Shown: in pieces, positions 11,126-23,672 of the stretch | How positions within the stretch are numbered: position 1 is the first letter of the stretch | Layout: the number at the start of each line of letters is the position of its first letter | Origin: Sorex araneus | Taxonomy: Eukaryota > Chordata > Mammalia > Eulipotyphla > Soricidae | Direction: 5' to 3' | Length of the DNA stretch: 64,000 bases | NCBI RefSeq assembly: GCF_027595985.1 | Contig: NC_073304.1 | Span: 214,922,500-214,986,499, forward strand | Notes under the pieces: model-generated | Seen by the model: only the letters and a program-made list of their open reading frames with translations | What the model was told of the DNA's origin: nothing | Database searches by the model: none | Position numbers and translations under genes: made by a program

Positions 11126-11247
11126 GTGGTTTTTTTCCACGACTCCCCCACATCAGTCTTTGGGGGTGGTCTGCGAAGGTATTTGATTTGTTGTGAGGCA
11201 AGAGATATCTCATTAATGTAGGTAGTTAAACAGATTTAATCCGTATT

Positions 11248-11405
11248 CATTCTCTCTCTCACCCCCTCTCCCTCTCCCCCTCTCTCTCCCCCTCTCCCCC
11301 TCTCCGTCTCCCAGGGTATTTTTTTTCTTCCCCTCCTTTTTTTTTTCCTCTCTCGCTCTCTCTTCACTCCCTGGCGCTCTCTCGCTCTAGCTCTCTCTCT
11401 CGCTC
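11248..11405. repeat. Polypyrimidine (CT-rich) tract upstream of HOXB8
   Basis: About 160 bp of almost pure C/T on the + strand (TCTCTC and CCCCTC units) with short T runs. It lies about 510-670 bp before the HOXB8 ATG. Such tracts can bind GAGA-type factors or form non-B DNA; that is inference. Confidence 0.85.
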
Positions 11406-11439
11406 TGCGTTCTGTCCGGGAGGAGTACAGAGAAGCCAA

Positions 11440-11918
11440 TAGCATGCGGGGTCTCTAATGGATGCAAATGATCGTGAAAAGACAGTGCGAAATATGAAAC
11501 AACTCATTTGCAGGGAAGTAAATCACCGAAAACTGTTTATGAACTGGCATCCCTGCTTCGAAATGTAAAGCGAGGACCTCTTTAAGTGGCGGTATATTTT
11601 TGTTTGGGGGGTGGGGGGTGGGGGGAGGGCGAGCGAGCCGCGGCTGCCATGCAAGCCTAGACTTTTCCAGGCTTCGCTGGCCTTTTCCTATTCCTGGAAA
11701 TCACCAAAAGTGCGGCGGCTTCGAGATCTTCTTCGCCTTTTCTTTCTTTCCTCCCCCCCTCCTCCCTTTCCCTCTCCTTTCCTGGCGAGGGTGACTAGGA
11801 GCCGGCGAATCCGCGTTTTTTTTTCTCTCTCTCTCCCTCCCTTTCCCCCTCCCCACCCCCTCCCCAACAGCCCCCAACTACAGTCGCCGCCGCCGCCGCC
11901 GCCTCAAAATTCAATAAA
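11440..11918 (+). promoter_or_regulatory. HOXB8: HOXB8 proximal promoter and leader
   Basis: This region contains an octamer-like inverted pair (TGCAAATG at 11463-11470 and CATTTGCA at 11505-11512), CTGTTTATGAAC near 11532, then a pyrimidine-rich stretch and a short (GCC)n run just before the leader end TTCAATAAAATG. No canonical TATA box is seen at the expected distance, so the start site is not fixed. Confidence 0.5.
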
Positions 11919-13541
11919 ATGAGCTCTTATTTCGTCAACTCACTGTTCTCCAAATACAAAACCGGGGAGTCCCTGCGCCCCAATTACTATGACTGCGGCT
12001 TCGCCCAGGACCTGGGCGGCCGACCCACCGTGGTGTACGGTCCGAGCGGCGGCGGCACTTTCCAGCACCCGTCGCAGATCCAGGACTTCTACCACGGGCC
12101 GTCGTCGCTGTCCACGGCGCCCTACCAGCAGAACCCGTGCGCCGTGGCGTGCCACGGGGACCCCGGCAACTTCTACGGCTACGACCCGCTGCAGCGGCAG
12201 AGCCTGTTCGGCGCGCAGGACCCAGACCTGGTGCAGTACGCTGACTGCAAGCTCGCAGCCGCCAGCGGCCTGGGCGAGGAGGCCGAGGGCTCCGAGCAGA
12301 GCCCGTCGCCCACACAGCTCTTCCCCTGGATGCGTCCGCAAGGTGAGCTCGCGGCGGGGCCGGCGGGGCCGGGAGGGAAGCAGGGGGGCTGAGGCCGGCC
12401 AGGGGGCGGGCAGGCCAGCGCCTTCCCCCCAGCTCCTGCAATACGTGTCCGCAGTTCAAATCGCCTCCTCCTCCCTCCCTCCCTTCCTCCCCTTCCTTCC
12501 TTCCTTCCTTCCTTCCTTCCTTCCTTCCTTCCTTCCTTCCTTCCTTCCTTCCTTCCTTCCTTCCTTCCTTCCTTCCTTCCTTCCTTCCTTCCTTCCCTCC
12601 ATCCTTCCTTCCATCCTTCCCTCTGTGTTCCCTCTCCCCTCCTATTCTTTCTGTCCCCCTTGAAGAAGGGGTGTTTTGGTGACATTTCCTGGACCCATAC
12701 CCCCTTCACCCCGCCTGACTTTTCTTCTTCCCCTCCTTTCCCCCTTTTACTGTTTTATGGGGGGTAGTGGACAGAGGGTGGTGGGAGTGGGGGGTGCTCA
12801 ACTTTTGCACTTCTCAATTGCTTTATAGTTTAATTACCCTGAAGAAACTTTTCTTCTGGGGCAGGGGCTCTGGGGGCTTTCCCCCCCCACCCCTCAATCT
12901 GGCTTTTAAAAATTCTTTCTCTCCCCGTCTCACAGTTTTCCTTCTAAAGTTTATGGCACTTTTAATAGATTTGAACCACCCCCACCCTGCTCTCTGGTGC
13001 TGGTTACCAGGGGAGGGGCTCCCCCTTCCTGGCTCCCTTAGATTCAGCGGTGTCTGATCCCCCTCACCCCCCCCCCCCCCCCGTTGACCGCGGCCTCCCA
13101 GCGCCCCCGCCCAGAAGGTCCCCTGCCCTTATTATCTTGGTCTCCTAGGCTGGTTCACGAATCTCCCAACCTTCTCCGTCTCTGCCCCCTCCCCCCTCCC
13201 CTCCCCTCTGTCTCGCCCTTTACCCATTCCCAGCAGCCGCCGGACGCAGGCGAGGCCGCCAGACCTACAGCCGCTACCAGACCCTGGAGCTGGAGAAAGA
13301 GTTCCTATTTAATCCCTATCTGACTCGCAAGCGGCGGATCGAGGTATCGCATGCGCTGGGACTGACAGAGAGACAGGTCAAAATCTGGTTCCAGAACCGG
13401 AGGATGAAGTGGAAAAAAGAGAACAACAAAGACAAGTTCCCCAGCAGCAAATGCGAGCAGGAGGAGCTGGAGAAACAGAAGCTGGAGCGGGCCCCGGAGG
13501 CGGCGGACGAGGGCGATGCGCAGAAGAGCGACAAGAAGTAG
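11919..13541 (+). CDS. HOXB8: HOXB8 homeobox protein (two coding exons)
   Basis: Join 11919-12342 and 13234-13541, 243 codons plus stop, the same length as human HOXB8. It is a nuclear Hox transcription factor of the trunk region. The start gives the conserved N terminus [28 protein letters not shown]. The donor is GTGAGC at 12343 and the acceptor is TTCCCAG ending at 13233, splitting an Ala codon after its first base. The PBX-contacting hexapeptide FPWMRP is residues 135-140 at the end of exon 1. The homeodomain is residues 146-205 (DNA 13245-13424), with [20 protein letters not shown] and the group-8 [21 protein letters not shown] charged tail, rich in Lys/Glu, ends KSDKK. Its mRNA carries the miR-196 target in the 3' UTR. 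Confidence 0.98.
12343..13233 (+). other. HOXB8: HOXB8 intron
   Basis: This 0.9 kb intron contains a long (TTCC)n tract, then an AT-rich island at 12815-12850 with CTTTATAG and TTTAATTA, which are likely homeodomain sites. It also has a poly-C run near 13068-13082 and a CT-rich approach to the acceptor. Open frames through the TTCC tract are low-complexity and not coding. Confidence 0.85.
12491..12620. repeat. (TTCC)n microsatellite in the HOXB8 intron
   Basis: About 105 bp of near-perfect TTCC tetranucleotide repeat (12491-12595), continuing imperfectly as ATCCTTCCTTCC to 12620. It is the longest simple repeat in the window and is likely to vary in length between individuals. Confidence 0.97.
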
Positions 13542-13969
13542 GCTGGAGCTGGGACAGCCAGGGCCGCGGCCGCCGCCCGCCCGTCCGCCCGCCCGCCCGC
13601 CCGCCGGTGCCCCGGCCGCGCCGCCGCCGCCCGCCCCCGCCCGAGAGCGCTCCGGCCCCGCGAGCGGGGCCCCGAGCCCGGCCTCCCACCGCAGCGTCCC
13701 CGCCGCGCCAGTCCCCGCTAGTGGTAGTATCTCGTAATAGCTTCTGTGTGTGAGCTACCGTGGATTCCTGCCCTTCTCTCGGGGGCCGGGGGGCAAAGAA
13801 AAAAAGGATTGAAAGCAAGGACTGCCTCGCCCTGCTAGGGTGAGCGGCCGAGGCCTGGCTGAGCCCCCACGCCCCCCCGTCCCGTGTAAAAAGCTTCCTT
13901 GTGCAATGGTCTTTTTTCCTTTGAACGTGCTTCTTTGTAATGACCGAGGTACCGATTTCTGCTAAGTTT

Positions 13970-13991
13970 CCCAACAACATGAAACTGCCTA
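13970..13991 (+). promoter_or_regulatory. miR-196 target site in the HOXB8 3' UTR
   Basis: These 22 nt are complementary to miR-196a along its whole length with one G:U wobble, opposite miRNA position 5 (the target reads ACTGCCTA where perfect pairing needs ACTACCTA). Established knowledge: this site in HOXB8 directs Argonaute cleavage of the mRNA in mammals, with the same single wobble. The miRNA gene itself (between HOXB9 and HOXB13) is outside the window. Confidence 0.93.
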
Positions 13992-14018
13992 TTCACGCCG
14001 TAATTCTTACTGTCTCCC

Positions 14019-14023
14019 TCTCT

Positions 14024-14079
<56 letters not shown>
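14019..14079. repeat. (CT)n microsatellite in the HOXB8 3' UTR
   Basis: About 60 bp of CT repeat beginning 28 nt after the miR-196 site and still inside the transcribed region. Confidence 0.95.
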
Positions 14080-14082
<3 letters not shown>

Positions 14083-14425
14083 TTTCCCCCTCCCCACCCC
14101 TCTGTCCCCGCTGCCCTCCCTCGCTCGCCGGCTTTCTCTCCTGCTTCTCTCTCTTTTCCTCCGACTCCCCCCCCACCCCCCTTTGGTTTGACAATTTCGT
14201 CTTAAGTGTTTCTCAAAAGAGGTTACTTTAGTTAGCATGCGCGCTGTGGGCAATTGTTAAAAGTGTTCTTAGGTTTACTGTGAAGAGAATGTATCCTGTA
14301 TCCGTGAATTGCTTTATTGGGGGGAGGGAGGGCTAATTATATATTTTGTTGTTCCTCTATACTTTGTTCTGTTGTCTGCGCCTGAAAAGGGCGGAAGAGT
14401 TACAATAAAGTTTACAAGCGAGAAC

Positions 14426-15640
14426 CCGAGACTGGCCCGGCTCCGGGCTCCTCATTTGCTCCTGGCGCCCTTTGCAGAGCTGGGGAGGAGGGGGGGCGGG
14501 GGGAGCCGGTCACCGGTCTCCTGCGCCCGCCTGGCCAGGCCAGGCCGCCGGGAGGAGGGGGCGGGGGCTGGAGGCAGGTGGTGCGAGTCCCTGGGCCCAG
14601 GGGCGCAGGGGGTGAGGGAGGCGGCTGCGTGTGATTGGAGGAGAAGCGAGCGAGGGAGGGGAGCCAAGAGAAACCCCCTCCCCTCGCGTTCTGAGGCTGC
14701 GGGCCCGGGAGACCCGGGCGCCCAGGCCATGCCGCGCCGGGGAGATGCGCCCGGGCTGGTGGCTCTCTCACCGCCACCTCCCCCTTTGTTTCTCTGTGTC
14801 CTCTCCTGGGGGTGGGGGTGGGGGGGAGGGAGGGGGCGGGTAAAGGTGGAGTGCTGTGCTGCTGAATAAGCTTATATTTTTATTTTTCCCGGACGGGGGG
14901 GGAGGGGTGTGGTGGTGGCGGAGGCAGGAGCGGGTAAATGTTCTTCTCCCTCATCTCCCTCCATGGGACTTGGCTACCTTTTCCCTCGGAGGTCGAGGCT
15001 CGCCGCCCTCCATCCTCTGCGTTTCCGGCAGCTAGCCTCTGGGAACCAGAAAGCAGAACACTCTAGCCGCCTTCCCCCCTTCCTTTCTCTTTCCACCTAC
15101 TCCACTCCCTTCTTTTCAGAAAATTTTCACATCACCCCCCCCCCCATTTTTATTTTAGCCACCGTGATCCGCAGCATCCCAAAAGTCCGTGGGAAGGACC
15201 CCGCGCTTCTAGGAGCATCCACGAAGCTTGGCACTGTCCCTGCCGTGGGTCTGGGCCAGGCTCACCTAGTTCCTACCTTGAGGGGACCGGCCTAAGTTCC
15301 CCCCAAAGGCCCAGCCTGACTGGCTGGGTTCAAATTAATAGAGACCTGCTCCCCGCCACCCACCCAGTGGCGTGCCATCTCTGCGTTTGTTTCTCGCTGG
15401 GTAACGGGCTGGGGAGGTTGGTGGGGGGAGACAGCACAGATCGCTCGGTGATTATTTATTTTCCCTGCCACTCCATTCCTTCTTCCCCAAATCTCGCCTG
15501 CAAGCTGCCTCCTGCCCACGGGGGTCGCCAGCGGCCCTTGAGCCCCCAGCCCCAATCCACAGGACTTGGCGCTCCCATTCATTATTGATCATATTTTATA
15601 AATCCAACGCCACACAATTTTTTCCACATTACCGGGAGCC
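14426..15640. other. HOXB8-HOXB7 intergenic spacer
   Basis: Only about 1.2 kb. The first part is GC-rich, with a G-run tract at 14808-14840 that fits a G-quadruplex. It is followed by the palindromic ATAAGCTTAT at 14866-14875 within an A/T tract. A low-GC segment at 15575-15640 (CATTATTGATCATATTTTATAAATCC) precedes the HOXB7 promoter boxes. No gene is recognised. Confidence 0.75.
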
Positions 15641-15654
15641 GTGGGGAGGCTGCC

Positions 15655-15700
15655 TGGCCATTGGCGGAGGGGACGTCACGTGGGCGGGGTCACGTGGTCC
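15655..15700 (+). promoter_or_regulatory. HOXB7: HOXB7 proximal promoter: CCAAT box plus two CACGTG E-boxes
   Basis: An inverted CCAAT box (ATTGG, 15660-15664) is followed by GACGTCA (15672-15678, CRE-like), which overlaps CACGTG at 15677-15682. A second CACGTG lies at 15691-15696, about 120 bp before the ATG. NF-Y and USF/bHLH-type factors are the expected binders. The order and spacing resemble the HOXB4 promoter at 47640-47660. Confidence 0.65.
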
Positions 15701-15818
15701 GGAGAGGAAAAAGGGGGTCCTTTTCGGTGTAAATCTGGACTCTAATTCTGTAATATATCAAGGAATCTCGTAAAACCGACACTAAAACGTCCCTGCCTAC
15801 AAATCATCCGGCCAAATT

Positions 15819-18605
<2,787 letters not shown>

Positions 18606-19220
18606 GGGACAGAGAAAGGGCAGAAGAGGAAAGGAAAGAGAAAGGGAGAGAAAGAAGGGAGAAACCCATCTTTGGGAACTGAACCAAGAAACCCAAATCT
18701 AACGGGGGTGGGGTGGGGGAAAAACTATTTAAATGGAAAGTGGTTTTAAAATTTTTAAGGAGAGAGAGTGGTGAGATTTTGGTTTCTTAACACTGAAAAA
18801 AAAATACTACCTATGGGAAAATCCGTCGGGTTTGTTTTTGTATAATATGGGAAGGACATACCTATCTGCTCTGTAGCTTTCTGGAATTTGCTCCCCCATT
18901 TTTTATGTGGCTGTTGTTAAGGTCCTTGTAAATTCTTGCCGTTTTGTAAGCCCCTATGATGCTGTCTTTGTGGCCTGTGGGTCGGGACTAATGTGTGGCT
19001 CCCCTCTATCCTGAGCCCCTGCTTTCCCAGTAAGGGCACTGAAGGGACCTTAGGGAACCCCCCATAACTCTCAACTAGCTCAGTGTCCCCTCTGTGCAAC
19101 CTCTTGCCCGATGCTCGTGTTCCCTCCCATCTGTCCCTGTGATCCTCTTTTCATTCTGGTTGTGTCTGGAGAATGGAGAAGTAAAAAGATTAAATAAAGC
19201 AATTTAAAAAATAAACAGAG
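18606..19220 (+). other. HOXB7: HOXB7 3' UTR with two poly(A) signals
   Basis: Two canonical signals, AATAAA at 19193-19198 and 19210-19215, end a 3' UTR of about 0.6 kb. A miR-196 8-mer seed match, ACTACCTA, lies at 18806-18813. Confidence 0.88.
18806..18813 (+). promoter_or_regulatory. miR-196 8-mer site in the HOXB7 3' UTR
   Basis: ACTACCTA is complementary to miR-196 positions 2-8, with A opposite position 1. HOXB7 is a reported miR-196 target, so function is likely. Pairing outside the seed is poor, so it would act by repression rather than cleavage. Confidence 0.75.
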
Positions 19221-21289
19221 GTCCTATTTTCTGTGTCTTCCTGAGGCTGGAGTGAAGGTGGTGGGTGGGGTTCAGGTTTAGCTATGCACCCCAGTTTTCC
19301 CCCTTCCTCAATTTTTAATGCTGGGATCTGTTGTTAATTCTTATTCTCTGAGGGCTGCGAACCAGTGAACCCCAGTATCACACACATTTCCTCTAGGTAT
19401 GTACACGCAAACGTACACAGTAGCATGTGTGAATAGGCTGGCATCCTGCAAAAATCACTGTGCACATGTCCTCTCAATGGTCACTAATAAACTTTCAGAT
19501 CTTATAATCATGGACCAGGGTCTTCCCACACCCCAACTCCACACTCAGAACACACGCGCATTCACATTCACACACACTCAAAAGCAGACACAAGCTTGCG
19601 CTCACCCTGACATTTATCTGCATACCGACGGACAATTCGCACATTGGCTTATAAACACACGGATTCACATTTGGCCCCAAGTAAACACATCCATGAGTCT
19701 GCACGCTCAGTCCCGCACATTCCTCAAACCAAACAAAATCCGCTCAGTGCCACAAACTATTTTTCATGCAGGCCTTCAAACAAGGCTGCAGCCCTGCAAG
19801 GCCACTGGGGCACAAATGCAGAGCTGACCTCCAAAATGCCAGCTCTGCTCTGCACAACGGAAGAGCGGAAGGTAGGGGAGGGTGCCTTCCTGTGTCCCCA
19901 AACCCTCTTGTCACCGGGAGCTGGGCAGAGGCCAGGCCGGCAGCAGGAGCAGCGGCCAGGACAGACCTGAGTTCCCACTCACTCGGCTGACACGTTCCGC
20001 AAGAGCTAGTCAGTTCTTTTATTTCGATCTATTTTACTTTAATTCCTTTAAATTTGTCTAATTCTAAATTAACATAGAAACCCACACAAAATTTTTAAAT
20101 GGGGAGAGATGAGCCCCAAGAGCGAGAGTACCCCGGTGAATTTACCGGGCTGGTGAGGCCGCTGTTGAAGCCGTATCCAGGCTGTCCTCAGCCGCCGATG
20201 CTCTCAGCCTCTACCGGCTCCTCCGCGCCTTTTTGCCCTCTCACCGCACCGCTGGCAGCCTGGAATTTTCTCCGGAGCTTAGGGAAAGCAAGGGAAGAGT
20301 AAAACATTTGGGGGAGGTTATTTCGTTTCAAGCATCTGGGTTCTGGTAGCTTAATTTAAAATACGGGAGTATTTCCGGGGACTTGGGAAATCTGGGGTGA
20401 ATTTGGTTGTTTGCTTTATTTTTGTTTTACCCCAACTGAGGGACAAAAATCTGTAGGAACGGTGTAACTGGGGAGCCGAATTTTAGTTTTTAATGGATCC
20501 CATGCTCTGGATTATTAAAAACTTTTAAACAGGCTTTTGGATCTAGAATGGGAAGAGAATTGGAGCGGAAGAGCGTTTTAGGGGGCTCATTTCATTTGAA
20601 TATGTAAGTAAAGAATTCCTACACCTGCAGCTTCCCTATTAGTGGGTGTAGGAACCACCTCACCCTCAGAGTGCTGGGAGCTGTCTGCAAGAACCTGGGC
20701 TCACTGGGATTTGGACAGACACATCTGGGACCCCGTTTTAACCCACCCTGATTTCTAGGGTTCCTGAAGTGAGAATCCAGTGGCTAGAATTCTATCTCGG
20801 TGTCTCTTGAGTCAGCTTTATCTTCGGGGGGGAAAAAACCCAGACTCTAGGGCATCTCAGGCCCCCACACCTGCAATGCTACACCCCTTACAGGTGGGGG
20901 TCGCACTGTCTACAGGGCTGGAAATGTGGGGTACCTTCAGATGTGAAAGGGAGCCCCCCTGAAAGCTTTCATTTTTCCCTGATGCAAGTAAGCAGGATCC
21001 CCTCTGCGGCTCCCTCCCGACTCATTCGCAAACGGCCTTAGAACGATCCAGGGTGAAGGCTTGGGGTAAATTTTTTACTAGAAGAGTCGGGACAGAGTTC
21101 CTTTGACAAAGAGGGAAGCTCCAAAAAGAACCCTCTTTCCCCCATCTGGTTCCTGTGACTCCACAGTCTAGTTTCCTGCACCCCAAATCTCACCCCTTCA
21201 CAGATTGGGGCTTCCCCAAAAAGCGAGAAGGAGAAGAAAAGAAGATGGCGACTGGGAAAAGGGTTGCTGGCAGAGCAGCCATGAAGAAA

Positions 21290-21440
21290 TGCAATAAATT
21301 CCTTGTTGTTTTATGAAAATTTACAACTTTGTGATAGAAGTTTATGAGTGGTTGAATCCAGCGATTGGCCGGCGCCGGTCATGTGGCCGGGCGATCGTGA
21401 ACATGAACTTTTTATCATTTCCCTGGTGGTTATAATGCAG
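21290..21440. promoter_or_regulatory. Promoter- or enhancer-like AT-rich block with CCAAT box
   Basis: Contains TTTTATGA, GTTTATGAG and CTTTTTATC motifs (CDX/HOX type) around an inverted CCAAT box (ATTGG 21364-21368), directly followed by CCGGCGCCGG. The mix of a CCAAT box, a CpG-containing palindrome and homeodomain sites, 6.7 kb upstream of HOXB6, suggests an alternative upstream promoter or an enhancer. No transcript evidence is available. Confidence 0.4.
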
Positions 21441-21540
21441 CATTCTTTTGGACACCACACCTAGGTCGGAGCACTGTCGTCCTTCAGGGCTCCAGCCTCT
21501 TGGTATTTTTATACTTCAGTATCAACTCGATAAAGCAAAA

Positions 21541-21625
21541 GAGAGAGAGGAAGAGAGAGAGGGAGGGAAGAGAGGGAGGGAGAGGGAGAGGGAGAGAGAG
21601 AAAGAGAGAGAGAGAGAGGGGAGGG
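21541..21625. repeat. (GA)n-rich purine tract
   Basis: About 85 bp of GAGA and GGGAGG purine repeat on the + strand, between AT-rich flanks. Confidence 0.9.
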
Positions 21626-23657
21626 AATTACACACAAAAGACAAAACCAAAAATAATCTTAATTTCTAAATTAATTTGCTTGCTGACCTGGAATTTTAGT
21701 CATCATGGAGGCAAAACGGACAATCTGCCCAGGACCTCAACCTGATATCATTTTTCAAAGGCAGAACTTACTCCATTTTCTATGCAAATATCAGAAAAGC
21801 GAAACACACCCTCTCCCAAGTCAGAGGAGGGGAAGCGACGGCTCTCAGGTTGGGACAATATTATCTGGAAGATGAACAAGAAACGGAACGCGCTTCCCCC
21901 CTCCTTTCTCCCCACCCCGTTCAATCCGGAGGAAAAGAATCCCAAGGTCTACAAAGGTAAGGGAGCTTCTACAATTCTTGCTCTTTTCATTCGTTTTGTA
22001 GGGGGTGGGGCTTGGGTTTGTCTCCCTCCCCCCACTCCAAGAAGGAGCTGAACCCCACCTCTGGGCGCTGCAGGGAGAGGCTTCCCAGGAAATATAGTGG
22101 CCGAGAGAGGGGTGACTGCATCCTGGAGGGGGAGCCAGGGCAGGGAAGACAGGAGGAAGAACGGAAGGGCCACGGAGAGGAGCTCCAAGTCGCTCTTTGA
22201 ACAGTGGCTGCAGAAGCTTCCGAGGATGGGGGCGACTGGGCTGCAGGGCCCCTCAGAAGCTGCTTGCTACAGCCTCAGGGGGGTTTCAACCCCACCCCTC
22301 CCCCCAGCCTTCCCAGTCCCGGCCTCCCCAAGTGCCCCTGCGCAGTTCTCTTGCCCAGTGCGTATCGTATCGCTGGCTGATGGGCGGTTTCCCGGCAGCA
22401 TTGGCACGCGGGGCGGTGGCGCTGAGGGGCGTCCTGGTCTCCGGAGGGCCTGGAATCTCCGCAGAGGCCATGGGGGCGAGGCGGCGGCTAGAGAGACACA
22501 GAAAGAACAATTCACAGAGAAAAGCTCATTAGCTCTCTTCGGAGACCTTCCTGAAATGGAAGGGCTGTGGGTGGAGGAGCCCAGATCAAGGCATACCCCC
22601 CAGGAAGCCTGCCTGGAAATGCCCAGGTCTCTGGCCACTCCCGCTGGAGGAAGCCTCGCTCTGCAGGGAGACAGTTTTGTGGTTTAAATGCGGTAGGTCA
22701 CAGCATGTTGGTTCCTGTGTCATATTGATTGTATTTCTTGTGTTTTCGTTGGGGTGGGGCATGTGGATTTGGATGGAAGGGGAATCAGGTGTGTGTGATG
22801 TGGAAACATTTCCAACTTTCCTGGATCAAAATGTGGTGATGTGAAAACAGCTGTTTCTTTCCTTCCCCCCCCCCTTTCTTTCTTTATTTCTCTTCCCCCC
22901 TCCCGCGTTGTTATTGTGTTAGGCTTGTAAACAAAGATAAAAAGGGCGCAGAGAAAAAGAAAAAGAAACCCTAAATTAGGGGACAGGATAGGGTCTTCTG
23001 AACTGGAAAGATGCCTGGCCTGGTGCTAAGCTCGGCTAGCTGTCCTGACCCTCCCTCCCCAGCCTGATTCCATTCCCAGCCAGGATTCCTGGGGAGGATC
23101 AGGGGGTCTTTGGGCGATTCGGAACAGCCGCCTGGTGCTGGAAGAGGCAGGTGAGAATTTAAAAATAGAGCAAGAAGGCTTCTGGGGAGGCTTTCTGCCA
23201 AAGATACTTTGGGCGTGGAGGGCAGGCGGGGCTTTTGGAGAGCCTTGCTCAAATCTCAAATAAGTGATTGCTTCTCTTAAAGACTGATAAAGAGCATCCG
23301 CCTTAGGACCAGTGATTGCCTAGGATTGCCAGGGCTTGGGTATTTGTGTGAGGGATTAGCCCTCTCACCCTGGTGCTGGCAAAGCCATGGATGAAGCCAC
23401 TTGTGGCACAGGAGCAGGAGAGGGGGCCCAGAAGGCACAGGTAGGTGCCTCCAAGCAGGCCAGGACTGAGGGCAGGGAGAACCCCCAGCAGCTGCCTAGC
23501 TGGAGAAGTTCTCCACGGCACCCACAGCACTCGGAGCATATTCTCGAAGGAAAAATTTCCCCAACTCACCCGGACTAAAGATCTTTCTCTCCTGTAGTCT
23601 TGGCTGAGTATAAATCATGCCTTTAGACAGTTTGCTCTGGCCCAAATTATGCGGTTT

Positions 23658-23672
23658 GCTGCCATCTACCGT
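23658..23672 (-). promoter_or_regulatory. CTCF-type binding site, reverse orientation
   Basis: The complement reads ACGGTAGATGGCAGC, matching the CTCF core consensus at nearly every position. It lies between HOXB7 and HOXB6 and faces the forward site at 7908, with HOXB8 and HOXB7 between them. Confidence 0.6.

Larger units (their letters stand above)
5681..11240. other. HOXB9-HOXB8 intergenic region
   Basis: No protein-coding gene is recognised. Long open frames here, on both strands, are Arg/Pro/Gly-rich and track GC content. GC-rich patches lie at about 6340-6840 and 8320-8780. AT-rich blocks that look like conserved regulatory sequence lie at about 6985-7060, 7690-7770, 8000-8100, 8205-8275, 9080-9180 and 10590-11100. 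A CTCF-type site lies at 7908-7922. AATAAA at 6573-6578 could be an alternative distal HOXB9 poly(A) signal. Confidence 0.7.
13542..14425 (+). other. HOXB8: HOXB8 3' UTR with poly(A) signal
   Basis: This extends from the TAG at 13539-13541 to the canonical signal AATAAA at 14404-14409, about 0.87 kb. It begins with a GC-rich CCGCCCG-type stretch (13562-13700), carries the miR-196 site at 13970-13991, and then a pure CT tract at 14019-14079. The length is consistent with the known HOXB8 mRNA. Confidence 0.85.

Noticed and set aside
12388-12403. Possible CTCF site in the HOXB8 intron (GGCCAGGGGGCGGGC)
   Set aside because: The core fits but the left half is poor, and GC-rich CpG-island sequence gives such matches by chance.
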